From NCBI GenBank assembly GCA_028564675.1, contig JAOVVO010000204.1:1-64000 (forward strand): a DNA stretch of 64,000 nt, in the 5' to 3' direction. The notes under the pieces are model-generated. The model ran no database searches. It was not told the origin of the DNA and was given only the letters and a program-made list of their open reading frames with translations. Source of the stretch: Onchocerca lupi. Lineage: Eukaryota; Nematoda; Chromadorea; Rhabditida; Onchocercidae. Made by a program: the position numbers and the translations under genes. This document shows positions 25,548 through 36,200 of this stretch, in pieces (the first letter of the stretch is position 1; the number at the start of each line of letters is the position of its first letter).

Positions 25548-28169
25548 GCGATCCATTTTATGCGAAAATTCCATTATCACAAAAGGTTTCGTTTCCATTT
25601 CCAACAAACATATCATCGAATTTTTTTGAAACTTTCGTATAGATATTTCAATGTAATAATCATTATGCAATATTACAAACTTTAATTTTATCATTAAAAA
25701 TTTCTAAAATTACATATGAATCGTCGCAATGAATTGGAGTAATCTTCGATTGGATTGATTTTTTAATAATTTCTTTTTTTTCTTTTTATTGCTTAGAATT
25801 TGAGAAGATGGATTAATTCAGAAAAGTTATTTCAAAAAAAAATTTTTGAAATTAAAGGGTTATCACTTATTTTCTTTGCAATAATCTTAGCAAAAAGCAA
25901 TTTAATTCATCTTTTATAATTCGCTATCAAAGTGAAGTTAAGAAATGAATTTTTAATGTTTTAGAAATTTTAATTTTATCTTTTAAAATTTTTAAAAAAA
26001 TTTATCACTTTTATTTATTTGCAAATACTCGAAATCTAATAAATTTTTTATTATTTCCTTTCTTTTTTTTTCATTTATTTTTTCTTTTTTTTTTAAAGAA
26101 AAATATGGTTGGATAAATTTGCAAAATAAATTTTCATCAATGCACTTTCGAGATATTTGATTTAAATTAGATAATTCATTGCAGTAGAGATAAATTTCTG
26201 ACATCATGATAAATTTAACTGTTAGAAAAGAGATAATTCAAAAATTATTTTTTATTTTCGAGAATAAATAAATTTTGATAAATTTTAGGATAAGGAAGCT
26301 TCTTGAAATATAAAAATCATTTCATGATAATATTAAACATGTTTTGTTTAGAATATTAAAAAAGTTAAATTATTTCATGTATTAAAATTATCATTATTAT
26401 TATCAATTATTATTATTTATTGAAGTAAAACTATTATTTTCAGTTAAATTATTTAAGTAAAATATTCAGTATTGATAATTATTGAGGAAAAATTAGTATA
26501 TTCGAATATTTTTGAAAAATTCTATTTCCTAACTACTTATTTTCACCACTTAAATGCTTCATTTATCATTTTTTTTTTTTTTTTTTTTTATTAAAATTTT
26601 GTTGATTTGTTTTTCATTTCTTGCCATTTTTGCACTTTCAATTTTACGCGACCAATTAAGATTGTTGAGCAAAAAGGCATGCAAATATAACACGCAAATG
26701 TTGAAAGAATAAAAAAATTGAAAAGAAATAATAGAAATATGGACTGATTTAAATTAATTAGACTAATTAGGATAGTAATATATAAAAAAAATTTTTGAAA
26801 AAATATAAAGTAATAATAGAAAGATATGAAAAATAAACTAAAAATGAATTTTAATAATTATATGGCAAACCTTTTTCAAAATTTTTAAAAAATATTGTCA
26901 AATTATTGTAAAAATAATAAGGTTTGAATATTGATTAAAATATTTGTAAAATTTTTATAAAATTGATTGTCATTTCAATCAATTACTTTATCGTCAAGAG
27001 AGTTTAAATAGTCTAAAAATTTAAACTTAAAAACAATATTAATATGTCGTCGATAGGGAAAAAAAAAATAGATTTTATAGAATCTTTTTAACAATTTATT
27101 CCCTCAACATTATTGGAATTAATTTGCATTTAATTATTTTTATACGAAAACTTTTATTTAATTATTTAATTTGTATATTATTAACTTTTATATTTATTAT
27201 TAAGCAACTAATGAGAATTATCGTTTGCGCGCCAATCAAGAAAATTTGATTTCAATTCTGAATGGAAGAATCGGAAATAATTTTAATTTTGTAATTTTTA
27301 ATTAATTTTTGTAAAATGAAAAAGAAATATTTCGCAAAATATTCTGGCAAATTTCTACATTTTCAACACATTTGTTCCGTTCCTAAAAAGATAGACTTAA
27401 ATTTTAATTTTTTTTTTCCTTTAAAATATATTTTTTTCGAACAAATTTTTAAATATCACTTTTTTCCCAGCCTTTTTTTCGATAAATTATGATTGGCAAC
27501 AAATTACAAATAATTTTTCTATTCAAAGTTATTTTTTTTCACATTTTTCTCTCTTTTTTTTTGTTCCGATTATTTAAATTTAATTTTTTTTTTTTCACGA
27601 GAGAATGAAAATTACTTAATAATTCTGAATTATTATTGGAAATTGTTTGAATAACTTTTTGAATGAATGGAATTGGAAAAACGAAATTCTTTCGAAATTC
27701 TTGCTAATTCATTCGCGTGCTAGACATTTCAAAATCATATTAAATTATTATTTCTTTTTTCTCCGATTATTTGGATAAAAAAAAAAAGAAAAAAAAAAGT
27801 AAATTGGAAATCAGTTTTGATGAAAAGTGAAAAATACCTGACAAATGGAATATAACTGAATTAAATAATAATAATCAAAAAAAAAAAAAAGGAAATGGAA
27901 ATGTAAGTGTCCTTTTTTCAACAAATATGAAAGTATAAGTCGAAAAGACAATTATTTACTTTTCATCGAGAATTTAAAAGAAACGAAAATTTATTTTTAC
28001 CATAAATTATACAAATATAAATCGAAAAAGAATTATAATTTTTCTTTCGGCTTAAGAAGATGAAAAAAATACCATAAAATATATAAATATAAGTCAAGAT
28101 AAAATTATAGTTATTTTTCTTTTCCTTGAGAATTTAAAAAAATTGAGAAAGAGAATTTAAGAAGAGAGA

Positions 28170-28190
28170 AAAAAAGAGAGAGAGAGAGAA
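28170..28190. repeat. GA microsatellite
   Basis: A short run of alternating GA at the end of an A/G-rich stretch. Confidence 0.7.
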
Positions 28191-28349
28191 TTAAAGCGAG
28201 ATTATCTTTTTTTTTTCTTTTTTTTTTGTAAAAAGATTGCGAGAGAAATAAAGAAGCTTAAGGTAATACTAATTATTCTCAAGTTAATTTGTATAACATG
28301 AAAAGAATGAGAATAAATTTTTAGTTTGCAAGATTATTATTATTATTAA

Positions 28350-28350
<1 letters not shown>

Positions 28351-28419
<69 letters not shown>

Positions 28420-28420
28420 T
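28351..28420. repeat. ATT microsatellite
   Basis: About 22 uninterrupted ATT units, flanked by imperfect ATT/ATC units on both sides. Confidence 0.9.
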
Positions 28421-29036
28421 ATCATTAATTATTATTACCAATATGATTATTAATTATTATCAGTTATTGCTAAGCAATAAATGAGTAGTTCTTGTGTAAA
28501 AGAAATTAGAAAGCAAGAAAGCAAAGCAAGTAAACAATTAAATTAGTCTAAACTTCATCGATATTCGCAAAAATTAGACAACAACAAGAAGCAGAAGATG
28601 ATATATAAATATAAGCAGAAGCAATTTGTTTGATTTCAATTCTCTTGTTATTTTCGTGTTAAAACTTTGCAAACTATAATTTGACTTTACGGATGGAGGA
28701 AAAATTTTCAATGCAATTTTTCAACCTTCTAAAACTTATTTTCATCTGCTTCCTCTTCTTCATCTTCATCATCATTTTCATAGTATTGTTTTCTTCATTC
28801 TTCTCTCTATTCTTTCATCATCAATCTTTGCCATTCCTTCACTTTTCATCTTCTTCGTGCTTCATTGCTTCTTCTTCTTCTTCTTCTTCATCAACATTAT
28901 TCATCGTTGATTTTCATCGAGAGTAATTTCAATCTCTCATTGACGTGACTAAAAGGGCGTTGCTCCGATTTTTTCCCCCTTGAGAAATAATAATAATAAT
29001 ACTTAACAAGTGTTTTGGTCAAATAAGCTTACTTGT

Positions 29037-29067
<31 letters not shown>
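29037..29067. repeat. TTGC tetranucleotide microsatellite in the leader of the 29.1-kb gene
   Basis: Nearly eight TTGC units end about 20 bases before the ATG at 29088. Reading through it in frame from an upstream GTG gives LACLLACLLACLL, which I do not regard as part of the protein. Confidence 0.85.
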
Positions 29068-29068
<1 letters not shown>

Positions 29069-29087
29069 TAAGATTTATTGCAAAAGA

Positions 29088-29447
29088 ATGTCGTTACGCG
29101 ATGCATTCATACAACATTTTGAGATGGAACGTCGCAAATCATGTTTTCCAACGTGCAAAATACCGGATAAACGTGACTTCATGGATTCAAATCCACCGCG
29201 AACAACCGATGACTTCTATCGTAACTATGATCCATGGATTGGTATTGGTATAGCTATCATGCTTGCATTATTCTTTATTCTAATTGCATTTAAATCATTT
29301 CTAACATGGCTTCTACGACATACTACAATTTGGCGATATCAATATAAGAAGAAATATCGCAGGAAGCAATTAATCAATCATATTACTGAACCAACTATTG
29401 CTACAACTACTCAAATCATTGATAATGGTCATATCATTATTAGCTGA
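29088..29447 (+). CDS. Small single-span membrane protein of unknown function
   Basis: A single open exon encodes 119 residues from an ATG to TGA. Seen: a polar N-terminal part with a close cysteine pair (CFPTC, residues 19-23) and a proline-rich stretch (NPPRTTDDFYRNYD), then one hydrophobic segment at about 50-68 (PWIGIGIAIMLALFFILIAF), an aromatic WLLRHTTIW segment, a strongly basic patch (QYKKKYRRKQ) and a Thr/Ile-rich tail. The basic patch after the span suggests a cytoplasmic C terminus. There is no signal peptide. Codon choice resembles the other genes here and the sequence lacks A/T runs, which supports a real gene. I do not recognise the family. An upstream noncoding exon or trans-splicing is possible: AG sites lie 1 and 17 bases before the ATG. 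AATAAA occurs about 135 bases after the stop. Confidence 0.6.
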   Translation: MSLRDAFIQHFEMERRKSCFPTCKIPDKRDFMDSNPPRTTDDFYRNYDPWIGIGIAIMLALFFILIAFKSFLTWLLRHTTIWRYQYKKKYRRKQLINHITEPTIATTTQIIDNGHIIIS

Positions 29448-30642
29448 TTAAAATTAATGGTTGATTTGCTAGAAAAACGAAAATAACATATCAATGATTA
29501 TTATTATTATTATTTTTTTTTTTTGAAATGATCAGAAGGCAAATTTGATGATCATCAACTAGCTCGTTTTGATAGGAATGAAATAAAATTGATTCAATTG
29601 CTAGCTTAAAGTTAGATATTGGAATCTAACAATTAGGCAAGAATTTGGAATTAACTTGATCCAGTTTTCAAATTTCAAACTGGAATCTAACTTTAACTAA
29701 TCAATATTTTCATATTTTTTAATTATCTGCTGATGAATTGATTACCATCAATAATTTATATCAGTATATTTCAAAATTATGGATGATAATGGATATGATT
29801 TTGAATTCAAATTATGGATGATAATGGATATGATTTTGATATGATTTTGAATTTTGATATGATTTAATGGATATGATTTTGAAACTGCTATCTGATAATA
29901 TTTCCACTCCAACGATACTTTAAATTATTATCTTTGCTCATCTTCCAATGAGCTGTATAATTTTATTATTGTGATTTATTCAGAATGATGATAAAGATTC
30001 GATCAACTAATTAGATTATTTGACTAATTACTTCGCTGTTAATTATTAAATATAGAGATTATATTCTTATCATGGGCGAGAAATAAGTCGGATAAAAAGG
30101 TAAGAAAATAATTAATTTACTCCATTAATTAATTTTGAACATTTATTGTTCAAGAAAAAAATTTTTTTTTTCATCAATTATTATTTAAAAAGTTTGAAAT
30201 AAAATATAAAATATAAAAATGCAAAATTTTTTTTTTCCTTCTTGTCTCTTTCTTTTTTAAAACTATTTACTGCAAGACAAAAATGAAATTTGATATTTTA
30301 AATATTTTTTTTCTCTCTTTCATAGCTATCTGTCTAGTAATTAACGAAATGGAACAAGTTGTTTTTTCGCTAACAATAAGCAAACAGAAATTTTAATTAG
30401 TCAATTAAAAAGAATTAAGAATTACACTTTCTTTTTTTTTCTAAAACATTAATTAGCCAATTAAAAACAATTAAGAATTACGCTTTCATTTTTTTCTAAA
30501 ACAATAAAAACTCCACTTTATGATAGCATTTCTTTTAGCAATTACAGTAGTAATTTTAATGAAGTAATATATTTTCTAACATAAAGAATAATCATAATGA
30601 GCGTAATAATAATTATTAGTAGAAGTATTAGTGATAATAACC

Positions 30643-30674
<32 letters not shown>
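30643..30674. repeat. AAT microsatellite
   Basis: About ten perfect AAT units. Confidence 0.85.
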
Positions 30675-30675
<1 letters not shown>

Positions 30676-32332
30676 TCAGTTATAAGTTTAGTAATTTTAA
30701 AGATCCAAAGTTCAAAGATTAAAGCGAAAAGAATTCATATTTAATTAGTCGAGAAAATTTTATTATTGCAATAAAATGTTTACTATTTTCAGTTGGCGTT
30801 TAATTTCCGACTATTCTGTTAGCCGTCTGTTAAAATCTAATAAGACACTTCAATACTGATTGAATTTCACTTTCTTTCGTGTTTGATATTTGCGTCGACT
30901 AATTGCTCCCAACAAATAGCGAATTATTACATCTTTGACGCAACAACATACGTCGCCAACTTTCGAGAATTGAAATATAGCGATCGAGAATTGCAAATTT
31001 CTTCCAACAATACATAAAGTGATTTTATTGAAAATTTGACATAATTTGTCTAGCAATTCATTATGCAAAATGATGAATACCTCTTGTCAGTTGTTATTAA
31101 TAATAAAAATAGGTATATTGTTCAATATAATATATCTGACCATAAATCGAAAATGACCAATTAATTTGTCGAAACAATTTACAAATGAATTACAGAAATC
31201 TTCGAAGTCATCGAGTATTTCAGATTTAAATTCGATTACTCTGATTAATTTTCAAAAATCAATTATCAAGCATTTCAAATTGAAATTCATCATTCTGATT
31301 AACTTCAGTATAATTTTTTCCATGTTGCAATAAGTAGTCACTTTCTTTTTTTTTTTTGTCCACATAAATCCGATAATTATTTAGTGAAAGACAAAACTTT
31401 GCTAATTATTAAGCTCAGCAAATTGAAATGTCGCTAATTAAGCAAGATGATGGAATTCATTTTTCAGAAATGCTCAATGCTAGAAGCACTTAATTAAGAC
31501 AATATTTAATTGCTATAAAGATGATTGCTGTGAATAGTATTGAAATTATAATTATGATTGTGATTTTTCGAGAAATTATGAATTAAGAATATTAAAAAGT
31601 TATTATAGGAAGAAAAAAAAAATTATCATTTGAAATTGATTGAAGGTGATTCAAATGAGATGAGCCAAAAGATGAATTGCTACTTTCTTTCCTTAAATTT
31701 GAAAGATCAAAAATTGAAATGATCGATTCTTTTCATTTCATGCATCTATTCGCCCCCCAATTAAATTCCAAATTTCCAAAATCTGCGATTTCTAAATCCT
31801 CCTATTCGTGAGAAATCTTCCAGACATTTTAAAAGTCTTTCACGAAAAAGCGGGATGAGCTCAGAGAATCATCGATCATAGATGTTCTTGATCAGAAGTT
31901 ATCTGCTGGCAAAACAATTAGTAGTTTTGGATCACCGATTAGAATCTTAGATATATTTAAGACATTCTGAAGTCAATAATTTAGTGTTCATTAATTATAG
32001 TATTTGATATGCCTTAATTTAATTTCGCATATAAAAAAAGAAAGGTCGGAAGATCATTCTAAGTTAAATTGCAACTTTTGAAGTTATTTAATTTTGATAC
32101 GACTGCGAAGCAATTTCTCCTTATATTTCTAATAAATACTTCTCTAATACAGAAGTCAGGATTTCTTGCTATGATATAATTGGATAATCATTTCAAAAAT
32201 TAATTACAATCAAAAATTACCAAGACTTTTAGAATGCCTGAAACATCCAAAAAACTTCTTCGCTGAATTGCTACATTTATTTTCATCTTTGTTACTAGAA
32301 ATTTATTTATAAATCAGCAGCAACTATTGCCG

Positions 32333-32413
32333 AAAAACCTGTCAAAAAACTCGTAACACATCTATCAAGGGATTTTTTTAACCGATTTAACAACGAGAAA
32401 TTGACAGGTTTTT
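32333..32413. repeat. 13-bp perfect inverted repeat
   Basis: AAAAACCTGTCAA at 32333-32345 is matched by TTGACAGGTTTTT at 32401-32413, with 55 bases between. It could fold as a hairpin or mark the ends of a very small element. No target-site duplication is obvious. Confidence 0.6.
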
Positions 32414-33286
32414 AACGGACAGATCTCTTTGCAGCATTCATATTAAAATCATAAGACTAAAACTATTTGCTAAAATAACTTTTGGTTCTCATAACATTAC
32501 TGTTTGGCTTATTTTTTAATACTTATTTAAGTCTTTTTCACCGATTTTTCTAAAAACTTTTGTGATATTAGGTGCTATTCTGTTATTCGACATCATCCAT
32601 TTACTGTTGTGACTTCAAACTGAATAATAGTTCATTCGAAATTTCTTTTTCGGTCAATGATTTGTTCAACGTCATAAAAGTTATTTATGCGGTCTTAAGA
32701 AAAAAAAAAGAAAAAAAAAACATTATACATGTTGAATACATTTCTAAGATGATACATCGTGAAAGTGAAAATATAGCGCATTCTAGAACATAACATACAG
32801 ATAGCTAATTGACAGAATATCAAATCATTTTGTTACTCTATCAATTAACTAATCCGTAAGTCATTATTTAAAACGGAGTGGAAGTATCACAGATAAGAAA
32901 ATACAACAGATAAGAAAATATAAAACGGTACAAACTGTACAATAACTCTCAAATGAAACATGAAAACAAGAAAAAAATCGTAACTTAATCGAATTTTCGG
33001 AAATTATTTCTGAATTCTCAAATTTTTGGTTAGAAATCAAAAATAAATTGAAATATAGTTCCATATCCAATACTCAATATTATTTTTCAATATAAAGATG
33101 AAGATCTAGATGACATCTTTTTTTTTTTTTTTCAACAGATATTAGCAAGAAACATGTAAGAGCAACCTAAAAAAAAAAAACTGATACAAGACAAAATACT
33201 TCTATCCTTGACTGAAGTTTAGAAATTAGTTAGGGACATGAACAGTTGTTTCCTTTTTTAAAAAACTAATAATATTTGATGATAGC

Positions 33287-36200
33287 TTACAATGGCTCCA
33301 AATCAACATGCTTAACGTCCGGATGCTTCTTGGTGATGACTTCTTCAATACGATCCACTTCATCAGCTATTCGATTTACGATATGTTCACCATGATGTAA
33401 CATGAATCTTCGCAGTCCTTCTTCGTCTTTGATTTTTTTTGCCTCCTGAAAACCATACATAGAATTAGTTGTTATTGAACAATAAGTAATTTCTTAAATT
33501 TATCAGATCTCATAACCTATCCACATTGATTAATTGGTAAACAACATATCGCGATATTGATATATTTATATTTAAAAAAAAAAAGTGACTTCGGATCAAA
33601 TCAAATTCAACAAAGGGAATAATAAAAAACATATAAAGTAACAGATAAAATTAAATCATATTCAAGAAAAACATACAAACCGAAATTTAAAAAAATATAA
33701 CTTTGCAAAAAAACGAAAAATAACTCTACCGAAACATCTTACTATTAGTCTTTTTTCTTTTTTAGCTTTATTAATTATTTATTTAAAAAAAAAAAAGATT
33801 TTCTAAACTTATCAGATTTCATAACCTATCCACATTGACTGATTGGTAATCAACGTATCGCGATGTAACCTTATTGTGTATCTATATTGCTTTATTCATA
33901 TGTTTATTTCTGTTGCAGGTAAACATTTAACGAATAGTGGAATAAGATGGGATAGCGCTGATGTTTATTTAAATGGTATTTATATAAGTAAAACCGAGTT
34001 GTAATTTGTAATGTTCAAAGCAAAATTTTTAAATTTCAGAAAAATCAAGGAATTTAAAGCCGGTGATTTTTCAAATCCTTTTATCAGACTATTGGTTGAT
34101 TTTAAGAAATTGCTTGACAAAATATTTTTCTTTAAATTGAATGAAGCATTATTCTCTTCAACAAATGGGAAACACAAGATAAAATCCAAGCAGCAACAAA
34201 AGTGGAATAACCAATTTTTTTCACTATAATTTTTTTTTTTTTTTACTTTCCTATTATAAGTCTGGGAGAGAAAAAGACTGAAAAGTGATTCGTTGGGGAA
34301 AAAATTCAAAAATGAAAAAAACTCTTCAATTTCTTTTTTTGTCACTGTCCATAAATATTTTCTTTCTGTCTAACAATCAGTCAAGAGAGTCAGTGTAAAA
34401 ATAATTAAAATATCTCAACATATGTATAGCAAATTAAGATTACGCCAACTAACTTTTACACTTTTCCAGACTTTTTGTTTGTTTGAAAAGTAAGAAGAAA
34501 AAAATGTGTAAAAAAGTGAAACCGGAATAAAAAAGAGAACAAAAATCATAAATTTTTTGAGAAAAACAACTAAAGGCAGGAAAAACTAAAATTAATATAT
34601 CATTCTGCTTAATGTTCGCAAAGTTTCTTAACCGAAATTGTTCCCAAGAGTACAGCATCGGGTATAGCTAATAACTGGTATCAAATAAGCTTATACTAAC
34701 TGAAAAAGATAACTGAAAAAGATTTCCAAGATAATAAGTACTATCTCTTAACGACTACGTAATTATTCGATCAAACGAACAATCAGTATCATCACTAAAT
34801 TTCGGTGAAATTTTAAGTAATTTTCAATAAATTTCAGAGCAATATACCATATTAGTTTAAGATTAGTCGTTTTTCCCTCTATATAGACATTTGGAAAAAA
34901 AAAAAGAAAAGGACAGTTAGGAAAAGTATGCTAAGTTGATTTTGAAAAAAAAAAAAAGAAAAACCGACATATTTTTGCGAGTAGATAGCTTTTTAAGCAA
35001 AACTTCAATATCTCAATATTTGTTCAGAAAAAAACTACTAAAAAACATTGAAAAAAATTTTCGACAAAGGCAGGCATTTTGGCAAATGTTTCATGTCAAT
35101 ATTCTTATTCACAATTCTAAATTATTCGTTTGTTTATCAATTGAAACTAATATATGATTTGAAAAGTAATCTGTTGAAATCTCAATCATAATTTTGTAAC
35201 ACTGTTTTTCTATGGATTCAGACAATATAATGCATTGAACTATGCCAGATAAAGTCCTATCTTATGTTCTGTTGTCAAATCGAATCTGGAATTTCAAAAT
35301 CCGAAAATTCAAAACTTTGAAAAGCTTGAAAAAGATTATAACAAAAAACCATAAAAACCTAAAAAAAAAAAAATTGGGGATCATTAAAAAATTCAGATAT
35401 GACTAAAAAAGAAAAGCAAAGAACTATCTGAAAATATTTTACTTTAAAGAATATTTGAAAATTTTGTTTAAAATTGCAAAGCTGTTTGCTTATGGATTAA
35501 GACTAATACATTGTATTAAATTCTAAAATGACTAAAGAACTTTTAGACTGCTACGAGCAAGAAAAAGTCAAAAAGAATTTTCATCATTTTTGCAACTTTC
35601 ATATATTGAATTTCCCTGATATCAAAAAAAGCAAAAAATAGCTTTTCCCAAGAGATATACGAGAATAAGCAATATTTGCAAAAAATCGTCGAAAAGAATC
35701 ATTAACTTTTTTTTGGAAAGTCATAAAGTGAGGAATTTTTAACAAAAAGTGAATAAAAAACCGAAAAATTTCCAATTTGTAAATATGCTCACTTTTGAGA
35801 CAGCATTTCTTTAAAAAAGTTTTTTAAATAATACTAGTAAAATTAATTAACCTCAATTACAGAAGGAATGTGACATGATTCTGAAAGATACAAATTGGTG
35901 ATTGTTCGTCCATCATATTCTACTTCTGCTTTAAAACGAACTTGCCCAACTCCATGTGCAACTGCTTTCACATCGTGAACTGATCTATAGTAATTAGTGT
36001 ATGATGTATTTTTTAAAGAGACAGGTAGTTTTTTTTTTTTTTTTTTTTAAATAAACAGGTAAAAAGATAGCAGTTAAATTTCGAGATAAGAATTAAAACG
36101 GAAGAAAAAAAGAGATAAAGAAGTAAAAAGAGGAGGAAGCAGGTGATTATCATTATTAGCATTCTGGAATCTGTTTGTTTCGAACTTTAATTTAAATTAT

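Larger units (their letters stand above)
23060..28680. other. Gene-poor interval with duplications and microsatellites
   Basis: I see no gene. Reading frames such as 23612-24073 are Phe-rich products of T-runs. A diverged tandem duplication lies at about 24.98-25.44 kb and microsatellites at 28.17 and 28.35 kb. Confidence 0.5.
29448..33286. other. Interval between the small membrane protein and the zinc transporter
   Basis: I see no firm gene. A 72-codon minus-strand frame at 30850-31068 (starts MHNELLDKLCQIFNKI) has a mixed composition but no recognisable domain. Repeats include GGATGATAATGGATATGATTTT units at 29.78-29.88 kb, an AAT microsatellite at 30.64 kb and a 13-bp inverted repeat at 32.33 kb. 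Confidence 0.5.

Noticed and set aside
28351..28420. Repeat arrays considered as CRISPR
   Set aside because: They are simple microsatellites in a eukaryotic genome with no spacer-repeat structure.
28681..28926. Reading frame with Phe-rich and poly-Ser stretches before the small membrane protein
   Set aside because: It needs a TTG start, and the poly-Ser part is a TTC microsatellite read in one frame; no conserved segment is visible.
29010..29087. N-terminal extension of the small membrane protein through the TTGC repeat
   Set aside because: It requires a GTG start and encodes only repeat-derived Leu/Ala/Cys.
30850..31068. 72-codon minus-strand frame with a CCC triplet
   Set aside because: Mixed composition but no neighbour, no domain and no acceptor; too weak to call a gene.
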